Positions 1 to 7,442 of a DNA stretch of 37,191 nucleotides are shown here, in pieces. The stretch spans positions 1 to 37,191 of the forward strand of contig UCEU01000032.1 of assembly GCA_900471485.1 (NCBI GenBank). Reading direction: 5' to 3'. Source of the stretch: Hyphomicrobiales bacterium (GTDB taxonomy: Bacteria; Pseudomonadota; Alphaproteobacteria; Rhizobiales; Rhizobiaceae). Positions within the stretch are counted from its first letter, which is position 1. Every line of letters starts with the position of its first letter. Below the pieces are notes generated by a model. That model made no database searches, was not told the origin of the DNA, and saw only the letters and a list, made by a program, of their open reading frames with translations. Position numbers and translations under genes: made by a program.

Positions 1-6
1 GTTAAG

Positions 7-37
7 CCCTCCCCCTTGTGGGGAGGGTTGGGGAGGG
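7..37. repeat. GC-rich palindromic intergenic repeat at the left edge
   Basis: CCCTCCCC at 7-14 is complementary to GGGGAGGG at 20-27 and again to a second GGGGAGGG at 30-37, so two alternative hairpins can form. Short C/G-rich palindromes of this sort are common between genes in rhizobial genomes. It may be part of a longer dispersed element or the 3' end signal of a gene to the left, but the window edge prevents a decision. Confidence 0.5.
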
Positions 38-95
38 GCCTTTATTCCAAGGCGGTAAGGTCCGCTATCTTACTCGGTGGTCTTCATCTCTATGC

Positions 96-131
96 GATCA
101 GCCGCCCCCGTGCAAACGGGAGCGGCTGATC
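96..131 (-). terminator. Strong stem-loop downstream of the binding-protein gene
   Basis: A 10 bp perfect stem (96-105 with 122-131) continues after one C/A mismatch for five more pairs (107-111 with 116-120) and closes on a GCAA tetraloop. It lies 25 bp past the stop of the substrate-binding gene. No T-run follows on the minus strand. It could be a terminator, or a stabilising hairpin between a binding-protein gene and permease genes outside the window, a common arrangement in ABC operons. Confidence 0.55.
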
Positions 132-155
132 ATTCAAGTCTCTATTGTGACTGTA

Positions 156-1112
156 TCAGTCGATCGTCTTCGTCGCGCGCTTCAGCACGCTCTCAGGCAG
201 CGTCACGCCCATCTTGGCGGCGGCGCCCTTGTTGATGACGAGATCGCTGCCGGCGGCGACCTTGACCGGGATATCGCCGGGGTTCTCACCTTTCAGGATG
301 CGCACGACGATTTCGCCGGTCTGCTTGCCGACGTCGTAGTAGTTGAAGCCGAGAGCGGCGACCGAGCCGCGCGAGACGGAATCGGTGTCGGCGGTGAAGA
401 GCGGCAGCTTGGCCTCTTCGGCAACGGCCACGGCACCCTCGAGCGCCGAGATGATCGTGTTGTCTGTCGGCACGTAGATCGCATCGGCGCGGCCGACGAG
501 GGCGCGGGCCGCACCCTGTACTTCGGCGGACTTGGTGGCTGCGGATTCGACGACCTTGAGGCCGGCCTTTTCAGCCTCGACCTTCAGAACCGCGAGCAGC
601 GATACGGAGTTCGCTTCGCCGGAATTGTAGAGATAGCCGATGGTCTTGGCGTTCGGCAGGATTTCCTTGATCAGCGCCACATGCTCGGCAACCGGCGACA
701 TGTCGGAAAGGCCGGTGACGTTGCCGCCGGGCTTGTCCATGTTCTTGACCAGCTGCGCGCCGAGAGGATCGGACACGGCGGTGAAGACAACGGGGATGTC
801 GCGGGTCGAGGAGACCACGGCCTGCGCCGAAGGGGTCGAGATCGGAACGATGACGTTGGGGCCGTCACCGGCGAACTGGCGGGCGATCTGGGCTGCGGTC
901 GCGGGATTACCCTGCGCCGACTGGAACACGAACTTCAGGTTCTCGCCTTCCTTGTAGCCGGCAGCCGTCAGCACGTCGAGAACACCCTTGCGGGCGGCGT
1001 CGAGCGCCGGATGTTCGACGATCGCGGTAACCGCAACGGTCACGTCTTCGGCTTTTGCGGGAAGGGAAAGGGCAAGGGTCGCGGCCACGGCAGCGAGCAG
1101 TACAGAACGCAT
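156..1112 (-). CDS. ABC transporter substrate-binding protein (TrpX/ABC_sub_bind family)
   Basis: The 318-residue protein begins with a signal peptide (hydrophobic core about residues 3-17, likely cleavage after AKA at about residue 21). The mature part reads like the ABC_sub_bind family (TrpX-like periplasmic proteins), with the typical opening VAVTAIVEHPALDAARKG, a VIVPISTPSAQAV stretch and a GxxTGxI-like C-terminal segment. Members bind small organic solutes, some of them aromatic amino acids; the ligand here cannot be read from sequence. The ATG at 1112 is supported by GGAGGA a few bases upstream. Permease and ATPase genes usually follow such a gene and would lie left of the window. rlmN lies upstream on the same strand, 119 bp away, with a hairpin between them. 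Confidence 0.85.
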   Translation of the reverse strand: MRSVLLAAVAATLALSLPAKAEDVTVAVTAIVEHPALDAARKGVLDVLTAAGYKEGENLKFVFQSAQGNPATAAQIARQFAGDGPNVIVPISTPSAQAVVSSTRDIPVVFTAVSDPLGAQLVKNMDKPGGNVTGLSDMSPVAEHVALIKEILPNAKTIGYLYNSGEANSVSLLAVLKVEAEKAGLKVVESAATKSAEVQGAARALVGRADAIYVPTDNTIISALEGAVAVAEEAKLPLFTADTDSVSRGSVAALGFNYYDVGKQTGEIVVRILKGENPGDIPVKVAAGSDLVINKGAAAKMGVTLPESVLKRATKTID

Positions 1113-1134
1113 GGGTATCCTCCAATAATGCTTT

Positions 1135-1161
1135 TGGGCCGCTTGTAGGAAAAGCGGCCCA
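1135..1161 (-). other. Hairpin in the leader of the binding-protein gene
   Basis: TGGGCCGCTT (1135-1144) pairs perfectly with AAGCGGCCCA (1152-1161) around a 7-base loop. It sits 23 bp upstream of the ATG at 1112 and 70 bp past the rlmN stop. No T-run follows on the minus strand, so it is a weak terminator candidate for rlmN or a 5' leader structure of the binding-protein mRNA. Confidence 0.5.
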
Positions 1162-1231
1162 TGAAATCAATCATTAGAAGATGCTGGGAGGATCAAACTT
1201 GCTGATCACTCGCGCACCCATCACGCAAACA

Positions 1232-2467
1232 TCAGTCATCCGAGCCGTGGTTGGCGATCATCATCGCCTCGAAGGCCAGTCGCTCGGTCTTGCGCATGCG
1301 CTCCGATTCCGACTTCAGCTGGCCGCAGGCGGCAAGGATATCGCGGCCGCGCGGCGTGCGGATCGGCGAGGCATAGCCGGCCGAGTTGATGAAATCGGCG
1401 AATTTCTCGATCTGCGCCCAGTCGGAGCACTGGTAGTTGGTGCCCGGCCAGGGGTTGAACGGGATGAGGTTGATCTTCGCCGGCACGCCCTTGAGCAGCT
1501 GGATCAGCCCCTTGGCGTCCTCCAGGCTGTCGTTGACGTCCTTCAGCATCACATATTCGAAGGTGATGCGACGGGCGTTGGAGAGACCCGGATACTTGCG
1601 GCAGGCGTCGATCAGTTCCTTCAGCGGATACTTCTTGTTGATCGGCACCAGGATGTCGCGCAGGTCGTCGCGCACGGCATGCAGCGAGATCGCCAGCATG
1701 ACGCCGATCTCGTCGCCGGTGCGGAAGATCTCCGGCACGACGCCGGAGGTCGAGAGCGTGACGCGGCGCTTGGAGAGCGACAATCCGTCGCCGTCGGTGG
1801 CGATCAGGAGCGCCTGCTTGACGCTGTCGAAATTGTAGAGCGGCTCGCCCATGCCCATCATCACGATGTTACTGACCTTGCGGCCCTCGGCCGGCATGAT
1901 CGTGCCCTGCGGCGCTTCGCGGTCGGGGAAATCGCCCAGCCGGTCGCGGGCGAGCAGCAGCTGCGACAGGATTTCTTCCGCCGTCAGATTGCGCACCAGG
2001 CGCTGCGTGCCGGTGTGACAGAAGGAACAGGTGAGCGTGCAGCCGACCTGGCTGGAGATGCAGAGCGTGCCACGGCCTTCTTCGGGAATATAGACCGCCT
2101 CGATCTCGACGGGACGCCCGGCACCGCGCGCCGGAAAGCGCAGCAGCCACTTGCGGGTGCCGTCGTTAGAGACCTGCTCCTCGACGATCTCGGGCCGAGC
2201 AATGGTAAAGTGCGTCTTCAGCGTCTCGCGCATGTCCTTGGAGATATTGGCCATGTGGTCGAAGTCGGAGACCCCGCGCACATAGATCCAGTTCCAGAGC
2301 TGCGCCACGCGCATCTTGATCTGCTTTTCCGGCACGCCCTTCTCGCGCAGCGCGGCGCCCATCTCCTCGCGGGTGAGGCCGATCAGCGACGGCTTCGGCA
2401 ATGCTTCGCCGCGCGCCGGCTGGTTGCCTGCGGGCTTGAGAACGGTCATCGCATCCATGACGGACAT
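1232..2467 (-). CDS. rlmN: Dual-specificity 23S rRNA/tRNA adenine C2-methyltransferase RlmN
   Basis: Radical-SAM enzyme that methylates C2 of A2503 in 23S rRNA and A37 of some tRNAs. The 411-residue protein shows the cluster motif C143-x3-C147-x2-C150 (TLTCSFCHTG), the GMGEPL SAM motif at 205-210, and the C-terminal RGRDILAACGQL segment whose Cys381 matches the cysteine that resolves the covalent RNA intermediate. Length is normal for alphaproteobacteria. The start at 2467 is followed by a second ATG four codons later; neither has a strong ribosome binding site (GGGAT lies upstream of the first), so the exact N-terminus is not certain. The IalB-family gene upstream ends in a hairpin, so rlmN probably has its own promoter in 2468-2643. 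Confidence 0.96.
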   Translation of the reverse strand: MSVMDAMTVLKPAGNQPARGEALPKPSLIGLTREEMGAALREKGVPEKQIKMRVAQLWNWIYVRGVSDFDHMANISKDMRETLKTHFTIARPEIVEEQVSNDGTRKWLLRFPARGAGRPVEIEAVYIPEEGRGTLCISSQVGCTLTCSFCHTGTQRLVRNLTAEEILSQLLLARDRLGDFPDREAPQGTIMPAEGRKVSNIVMMGMGEPLYNFDSVKQALLIATDGDGLSLSKRRVTLSTSGVVPEIFRTGDEIGVMLAISLHAVRDDLRDILVPINKKYPLKELIDACRKYPGLSNARRITFEYVMLKDVNDSLEDAKGLIQLLKGVPAKINLIPFNPWPGTNYQCSDWAQIEKFADFINSAGYASPIRTPRGRDILAACGQLKSESERMRKTERLAFEAMMIANHGSDD

Positions 2468-2643
2468 TTAATCTAATCCCGAATTCAACATGCGATCCTC
2501 CCGATAGTCCGAATGACTGGCGGGCGGAGCGGGCATGAAGGCAGAAAGTGAATGCGGAACTTGGCGGCCAAGCCGCGATCCATCCGCTGTTGTGCGCGCC
2601 TTTAGCATCATTTTTGCCATCCGTCACTATAGATGGAAACGAC

Positions 2644-2668
2644 GAAGGCCGGCGCAAGGCCGGCCTTC
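2644..2668 (-). terminator. Intrinsic terminator-like hairpin after the IalB-family gene
   Basis: GAAGGCCGG (2644-2652) pairs perfectly with CCGGCCTTC (2660-2668) over a 7-base loop. It lies 26 bp beyond the stop codon of the IalB-family gene. On the minus strand it is followed by GTCGTTTCC, a modest T-rich tail, so termination is likely but perhaps not strictly of the intrinsic type. Confidence 0.65.
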
Positions 2669-2694
2669 GAAAATGAGGCGTGTGTCGCCAGCGC

Positions 2695-3246
2695 TTACTT
2701 GCAGCCTTCGATCTGCTTCAGCGAAGCCGAAATGCCGGCCAGCGAATAGCTGTAGGAGGTCGCCGTGCCCTTACGAGAAACGGCGTTGACGGTCATCGAG
2801 TGGCCACCCTTCATGGCGGCCACCAGCGCCGGCTCCTGCGCGGCATTCTCGACCCAGCCGGCCTTGTCCTTGGTGAACATGACGAAGGTCTTGTTGTCGA
2901 TGACGACGTTGATCTTCGAGGCGTCCTTGACGGTGTAGCCCATCATCGCCTGCGGCTCGTAGGAGATGTTCTGGCCCGGGCGCTGCGAGACGATGAAGAA
3001 GTTGTCGCCGTGGTCGATGCCGGCGGGCTTCTTCTCGGTCGGGACCGAGAGAACGTAGCAGACGGTGCTGGCGCCCGACTTGTAGGAATAGGCGCCCCAG
3101 GCCTGGAACTGCTGGATGCGCGTCGGCGCCGAGGAAGCGGCGGCAGGCTGCTGAGCGGCTGCTGCTGGCTTCTTGGCTTGAGCGGAGGCTATTCCAGCGC
3201 CGGCGAGAACGATGGAGAGGGCGATTACGGTACGTCTTACAAACAT
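2695..3246 (-). CDS. Invasion-associated locus B (IalB) family periplasmic protein
   Basis: A 183-residue secreted protein: signal peptide about 1-22 (cleavage after ASA), a low-complexity Ala/Pro/Gln/Lys linker (about 23-43), then the IalB domain with the recognisable WGAYSYKSGASTVCYVLS opening, a central FFIVSQRPGQ segment and a C-terminal EGCK. Two cysteines, one in VCYV and one at the C-terminus, could form a disulfide. The family is named after a Bartonella invasion locus but is widespread in free-living and symbiotic rhizobia, where its role is unclear; invasion should not be inferred here. The gene stands alone, divergent from the sigma factor gene and ended by a hairpin. Confidence 0.85.
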   Translation of the reverse strand: MFVRRTVIALSIVLAGAGIASAQAKKPAAAAQQPAAASSAPTRIQQFQAWGAYSYKSGASTVCYVLSVPTEKKPAGIDHGDNFFIVSQRPGQNISYEPQAMMGYTVKDASKINVVIDNKTFVMFTKDKAGWVENAAQEPALVAAMKGGHSMTVNAVSRKGTATSYSYSLAGISASLKQIEGCK

Positions 3247-3576
3247 GGATATCCTGCCGGTTCTTGCGCTTCGAGCCCGAGAAAACGAGCGGGCGGCGTA
3301 GTCACGATCTGCTTTATTTTGACTTAATTCAGGTTACCAAAACGTCAACGAGGCCTGCGAGAATTACCCGCCTGTGCCATTTTCGTTCTGGTATCATGGT
3401 TGGGCGCCGAACCCTCGCCCTTGATGATGATGTGCGGCGACATAGGTTTGTGTCGCCGTCGATGCATTTAAGACAGAAAGATTCAGGCAAGAGTTTGACG
3501 TTTTCGAAAACCGCTGTAGGTCAATAAGTCGGGAGATCCATTGACGAATTCGCTAAGCCGGGACCTGTAACGGAAT
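3247..3576. other. 330 bp divergent intergenic region
   Basis: This gap separates the divergent IalB-family and sigma factor genes and must carry both promoters. It holds no convincing gene. A perfect 8 bp stem CGGCGACA/TGTCGCCG occurs at 3435-3442 and 3451-3458. TTGAC-type hexamers occur on both strands (3319-3324 plus, 3343-3348 minus, 3541-3546 plus), but none has a convincing -10 partner at normal spacing. Confidence 0.5.
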
Positions 3577-4137
3577 ATGGATGCTGACGAGAGACAGCGC
3601 TTCGCCGCACTCGCCAGAGCGGTCGCGGACCACCGCGATCAGCAGGCCTTCGCTGTCCTGTTCGATTATTTCGCCCCGCGCCTGAAATCCTGGCTGCTGC
3701 GGCAGAAGATGGCGGGCGGCGAGGCGGAGGAACTGGTGCAGGAAGTGATGATCGTGCTCTGGCACAAGGCAGGGCTCTACGATCCCGCGCGCTCGTCGCT
3801 CTCAACATGGCTGTTCCGTATCGCCCGCAACCGGCGAATCGACCTGCAAAGGCGCAGCCGCGCCCGCGTGCTGGATGAAAAGGATCCGGTTCTGCAGCCG
3901 CCGGCGGAGCTTGGCGCCGACGAGATCGTCGCCAATGACGACCGCGACGCCCACGTCCGCGCCGCCGTCAACCGGCTGCCGGATGATCAGCGCGACATGC
4001 TGCGGGCCGCTTTCTTCCTAGGCCAGTCGCATTCGGAGATCGCCGAGGCTACGGGCCTGCCGCTCGGCACCGTCAAATCCCGCATCCGCCTTGCCTTCGG
4101 CAAGCTGAAGAAGGTGCTGGAAGCGGAAAGCGTCTGA
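3577..4137 (+). CDS. ECF-type RNA polymerase sigma factor (ECF11/RpoE-ChrR-like)
   Basis: The 186-residue protein has sigma region 2 at about 25-95 (DYFAPRLKSWLLRQ, AEELVQEVMIVLWHKA, LSTWLFRIARNRRIDLQRR) and region 4 at about 130-183 (LPDDQRDMLRAAFFLGQSHSEIAEATGLPLGTVKSRIR). The wording is close to the Rhodobacter RpoE group (ECF11), which responds to singlet oxygen and works with the zinc anti-sigma ChrR. There is no anti-sigma gene next to it: the neighbours are a divergent IalB-family gene and a convergent DUF1232 gene. Control must therefore come from elsewhere or act on transcription. The ATG at 3577 is the only sensible start; its ribosome binding site is weak. Group assignment is by eye. 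Confidence 0.88.
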   Translation: MDADERQRFAALARAVADHRDQQAFAVLFDYFAPRLKSWLLRQKMAGGEAEELVQEVMIVLWHKAGLYDPARSSLSTWLFRIARNRRIDLQRRSRARVLDEKDPVLQPPAELGADEIVANDDRDAHVRAAVNRLPDDQRDMLRAAFFLGQSHSEIAEATGLPLGTVKSRIRLAFGKLKKVLEAESV

Positions 4138-4148
4138 GCGCGCCGCGA

Positions 4149-4553
4149 TTAAACCGTCTTCATGTCCTCGGGCTTCACGCCGCCGGGCGCGTCGGCCAGC
4201 GCCTTGTCGGCGGCGTCGTAGTGGTTGGGGCGGATATGGCGGTTGACCATGGCGAAGGCGGCCGAGAGCACGGCGATGTCGTCGGTAAAGCCGATCCCGA
4301 CAAGCACGTCGGGGATCATGTCGACGGGCAGCACGAAATAGGCGAGTGCGGCGAGCAGCGTTCCGCGCACCTTGAGCGGCGTCTGCGGATCGAGCGCGCA
4401 GTAAAAGGCGGCGACGAGATCGCGCGAGAAGGGTATCCTGCGCGCCGCCTTGCGAAAGGTCGGCCAGAATTTCCGGCGCACCGTTTCCTCGCGCCGGCTC
4501 TGGGTGTCTTCATCACCCGGCAGCAGGATTTCACCGTATTTGACGTCGTCCAT
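4149..4553 (-). CDS. YkvA/DUF1232 family small membrane protein
   Basis: A 134-residue protein with the DUF1232 core at about 68-105 (VRGTLLAALAYFVLPVDMIPDVLVGIGFTDD), the hallmark being the PxDxIPD turn after a hydrophobic segment. Function is unknown across the family; a membrane location is suggested by the hydrophobic helix. I chose the ATG at 4553 (MDDVKYGEI), preceded by AAAGGG, over a longer version starting at 4619 with an atypical Arg-rich extension. It lies 68 bp downstream of phhB on the same strand and may be co-transcribed with it. It converges on the sigma factor gene with 11 bp between the stops. Confidence 0.85.
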   Translation of the reverse strand: MDDVKYGEILLPGDEDTQSRREETVRRKFWPTFRKAARRIPFSRDLVAAFYCALDPQTPLKVRGTLLAALAYFVLPVDMIPDVLVGIGFTDDIAVLSAAFAMVNRHIRPNHYDAADKALADAPGGVKPEDMKTV

Positions 4554-4621
4554 GTCCACTTGGCCCTTTCTGTCACGCAAGGATATGGGTGACCGGTTGC
4601 CGCGATTCAATCGGCCCACAT

Positions 4622-4927
4622 TTAGTCAGCCCGGCGCGCCGCGGCCTTTTCCATCAGCGCCGCCAGCTTGAAATCGAGTTCCGTCAGCCCGCCGGCGTCG
4701 TGCGTGTTGAGCTTTACCTCGACCTTGGAATAGACGTTGAACCATTCCGGGTGGTGGTCGAGCTTTTCGGCGGCGAGAGCCGCCTCCGTCATGAAGCCGA
4801 AGGCCTCCACGAAGTTCTTGAACTTGAAGGATTTCGAGATCGACGCGGCTCCGTCGTCGAGCATCCAGCCGTCCAGCTTGGCCAGTTCCCCGTCGATCGC
4901 CGACCGTTCCAGTTTTTGCCGTTTCAT
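4622..4927 (-). CDS. phhB: Pterin-4a-carbinolamine dehydratase
   Basis: A 101-residue protein of the PCD/DCoH family, which dehydrates 4a-hydroxytetrahydropterin and so recycles the cofactor of phenylalanine hydroxylase. The active-site signature EKLDHHPEWFNVY is present at 54-66 with His58 and His59, and the later His76 sits in LNTHDAGGLTELD. Length is typical. No phenylalanine hydroxylase gene lies in the window, so the protein may serve a distant phhA or another pterin enzyme; some PCD proteins have other roles. The gene is divergent from the tyrosine phosphatase gene, 36 bp apart, so promoters must overlap. Confidence 0.93.
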   Translation of the reverse strand: MKRQKLERSAIDGELAKLDGWMLDDGAASISKSFKFKNFVEAFGFMTEAALAAEKLDHHPEWFNVYSKVEVKLNTHDAGGLTELDFKLAALMEKAAARRAD

Positions 4928-4963
4928 GCGATGGTTCCTCCTCCTGTTTCAACGAGTCTCCCT

Positions 4964-5464
4964 ATGAAACGCATCAGCATCCTGTTTGTTTGCATGGGCA
5001 ATATCTGCCGTTCGCCGCTGGCCGAGGGCATCTTCACTCACCTCGTCGAAGAGGCCGGGCTCGGCGCGCGCTTCTCGATCGATTCGGCCGGCACCGGCGG
5101 CTGGCATATCGGCGACGGGTCTGATCCGCGCTCGGTAGCGACCGCCGCAAACCACGGCATCGATATCTCTGGACAGCGGGCGCGGCGGATAAAATCCGAG
5201 GACTTCGGCGAATTCGACCTTGTTGTCGCCATGGACACGACCAATGTCTCCGAGCTCCGCCGGGTGGCGCCCAGGGCGTCCAACATCAGCCTCTTCGGCG
5301 ACATCGCGCTCGGGACCGGCGAAAATATCCCCGATCCCTATTTCGGCGGCGAGGACGCCTTCGAGCTGGTCTATGCCAGGCTCTTGACCGGCTGCAGGAA
5401 GTTGCTGGCGGAATTAGGCACCGACAGCGCCTCGCGCAGCGGGAAAATCTCTTCCGTCAGATAG
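4964..5464 (+). CDS. Low-molecular-weight protein-tyrosine phosphatase
   Basis: The 166-residue protein shows the phosphatase loop C10-MGNIC-R16-S at the N-terminus and the general acid Asp124 in IPDPYFGG, both in the normal places for the LMW-PTP family. Substrates in bacteria include tyrosine kinases of polysaccharide export and possibly arsenate; none can be assigned here. I start at ATG 4964 (MKRISILFV), with CCTCCTCC-rich rather than classical ribosome-binding sequence upstream. The last 31 codons, including a polar tail GTDSASRSGKISSVR beyond the usual fold, overlap the convergent thpR coding sequence. Confidence 0.93.
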   Translation: MKRISILFVCMGNICRSPLAEGIFTHLVEEAGLGARFSIDSAGTGGWHIGDGSDPRSVATAANHGIDISGQRARRIKSEDFGEFDLVVAMDTTNVSELRRVAPRASNISLFGDIALGTGENIPDPYFGGEDAFELVYARLLTGCRKLLAELGTDSASRSGKISSVR

Positions 5465-5964
5465 GGTCCGCCACCCACGGATTCACGCGACGACAGAAGC
5501 ACGAAGCGCGGCACGGTGAAGGCCGAGGTCTGGAAGTTGCCGCGGCCGGCGAGGTAGTGCACGACATCATCGACACGCGCTGCCTTCAGACGCGCCAGCG
5601 TCACATGCGGCGTGAACTTGCGCGGGTCCGGGGGAAGGCCGATGCGCTGGCAGATGCGCTCGATCTCGGCCTGCAGCGCGTACATCTCGGGATTGGGGCT
5701 GACGCCGGCCCAGACCGAATGCGGCTTCTTCGAACCGAAGGAACCGATGCCGTCGAGCTTGATCTGGAATTCGGGCCGGTCGATGCGATCGAGACGATCG
5801 ACGACTTCGTCTGCCGTCCTTCCGTCCACGTCTCCGATGAACCGCAATGTGATGTGGTAGTTCTCCACATCGATCCACCGCGCGCCGGGTAGACCACCGC
5901 GCAACAATGACAGGCTCATCGCCGCATTGCGCGGAATTTCGAGGGCGGTAAATAGTCTCGGCAT
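5371..5964 (-). CDS. thpR: RNA 2',3'-cyclic phosphodiesterase (2H family)
   Basis: A 197-residue 2H phosphoesterase, of the family once called 2'-5' RNA ligase (LigT), which opens 2',3'-cyclic phosphates on RNA ends. Both catalytic motifs are present: H37-I-T39-L and H120-V-T122-L. The start at 5964 (MPRLFTALEIP) is supported by GGGGAG eight bases upstream; a longer version to 6009 has no family support. The conserved core ends at about GPYLTEEIFPL, and the remaining 21 residues are a tail that lies wholly on the strand opposite the phosphatase gene. The stop at 5371 is 94 bp inside that gene. Confidence 0.93.
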   Translation of the reverse strand: MPRLFTALEIPRNAAMSLSLLRGGLPGARWIDVENYHITLRFIGDVDGRTADEVVDRLDRIDRPEFQIKLDGIGSFGSKKPHSVWAGVSPNPEMYALQAEIERICQRIGLPPDPRKFTPHVTLARLKAARVDDVVHYLAGRGNFQTSAFTVPRFVLLSSRESVGGGPYLTEEIFPLREALSVPNSASNFLQPVKSLA

Positions 5965-6032
5965 AACGAGCACTCCCCGAATCTTTTGCAGGTGCTCACA
6001 CGGAATCACGCATTCCGTACCCGCGCAAGTCC

Positions 6033-6677
6033 CTAATTCTTCACAGACGGAAACGTTCCAAGGAATTGCGTGATCGCCGGCTTCATCTTCTCGACCATCA
6101 CATCCACGCCCTTGGCATTCGGATGCATGCCGTCCTCGAGTTTCAGCCCGGCGTCGAGCACGACGCCGTCGAGAAAGAAGGGATAGAGCGCAACGCCATG
6201 TTTTTCAGCGAGTTTCCGGTAGATCGGGTTGAAGCGCTCGGCATAGTCGCCACCCATGTTCGGAGGCGCCATCATGCCGACCAGCAGGACCGCGATACCG
6301 CGCTCTTTTAGCCGGGTAATCATCTGGTCGAGGTTCTTCTCGCTCTCTTCCGGCGGGATGCCGCGCAGCGCGTCGTTGGCGCCGAGCTCGAGGATGACGC
6401 CGTCCGTACCGTCGGGGACGGACCAGTCGATGCGTGCAAGCCCGCCCGTCGTGGTGTCGCCGGAGACGCCCGCATTGGCGACGCTCACGTCCTTTCCGTC
6501 GGCCTTCAGCGCCGCCTGCAGCTTCTCGGGAAAGCCCTCGCCTGGGGCCAGCTGGTAGCCCGCCATGAGGCTGTCACCGAAGCCGACCAGATTGATGGTT
6601 CTTGCCTGCGCCGCCACCGAAAAGACGAGCGAGGCGACAATGACAGCTATGTGAAGGCCGGCAACTTTAAAACTCAT
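6033..6677 (-). CDS. tesA: TesA-like arylesterase/lysophospholipase (SGNH hydrolase)
   Basis: A 214-residue periplasmic SGNH esterase. It has a signal peptide (about 1-25, cleavage after AQA), the GDSL nucleophile block with Ser36, the oxyanion glycine at about 72 (NAGVSGDTT), Asn101 in LELGANDALRG, and the catalytic pair Asp182/His185 in DGMHPN. This is the TesA (thioesterase I / protease I / lysophospholipase L1) arrangement. The start at 6677 has AGGG about 9 bases upstream. It is divergent from the YbbA-like ATPase gene, 54 bp apart; the same tesA | ybbA-ybbP arrangement is known in E. coli, which suggests the esterase and exporter act together on lipid-like substrates. Confidence 0.92.
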   Translation of the reverse strand: MSFKVAGLHIAVIVASLVFSVAAQARTINLVGFGDSLMAGYQLAPGEGFPEKLQAALKADGKDVSVANAGVSGDTTTGGLARIDWSVPDGTDGVILELGANDALRGIPPEESEKNLDQMITRLKERGIAVLLVGMMAPPNMGGDYAERFNPIYRKLAEKHGVALYPFFLDGVVLDAGLKLEDGMHPNAKGVDVMVEKMKPAITQFLGTFPSVKN

Positions 6678-6731
6678 TCCGCTTTCCCTAAATTGGCTGC
6701 ACGTTTCGTGATCTATATAGGGCAAATACTG

Positions 6732-7438
<707 letters not shown>

Positions 7439-7442
<4 letters not shown>

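Noticed and set aside
18..1148. Long plus-strand reading frame opposite the substrate-binding gene
   Set aside because: High-GC shadow frame: rich in Arg, Gly and Asp with no domain, while the minus strand has a signal peptide and a known family.
2695..3246. Virulence (invasion) factor
   Set aside because: IalB-family proteins are common in non-pathogenic rhizobia; the name alone does not support a role in invasion.
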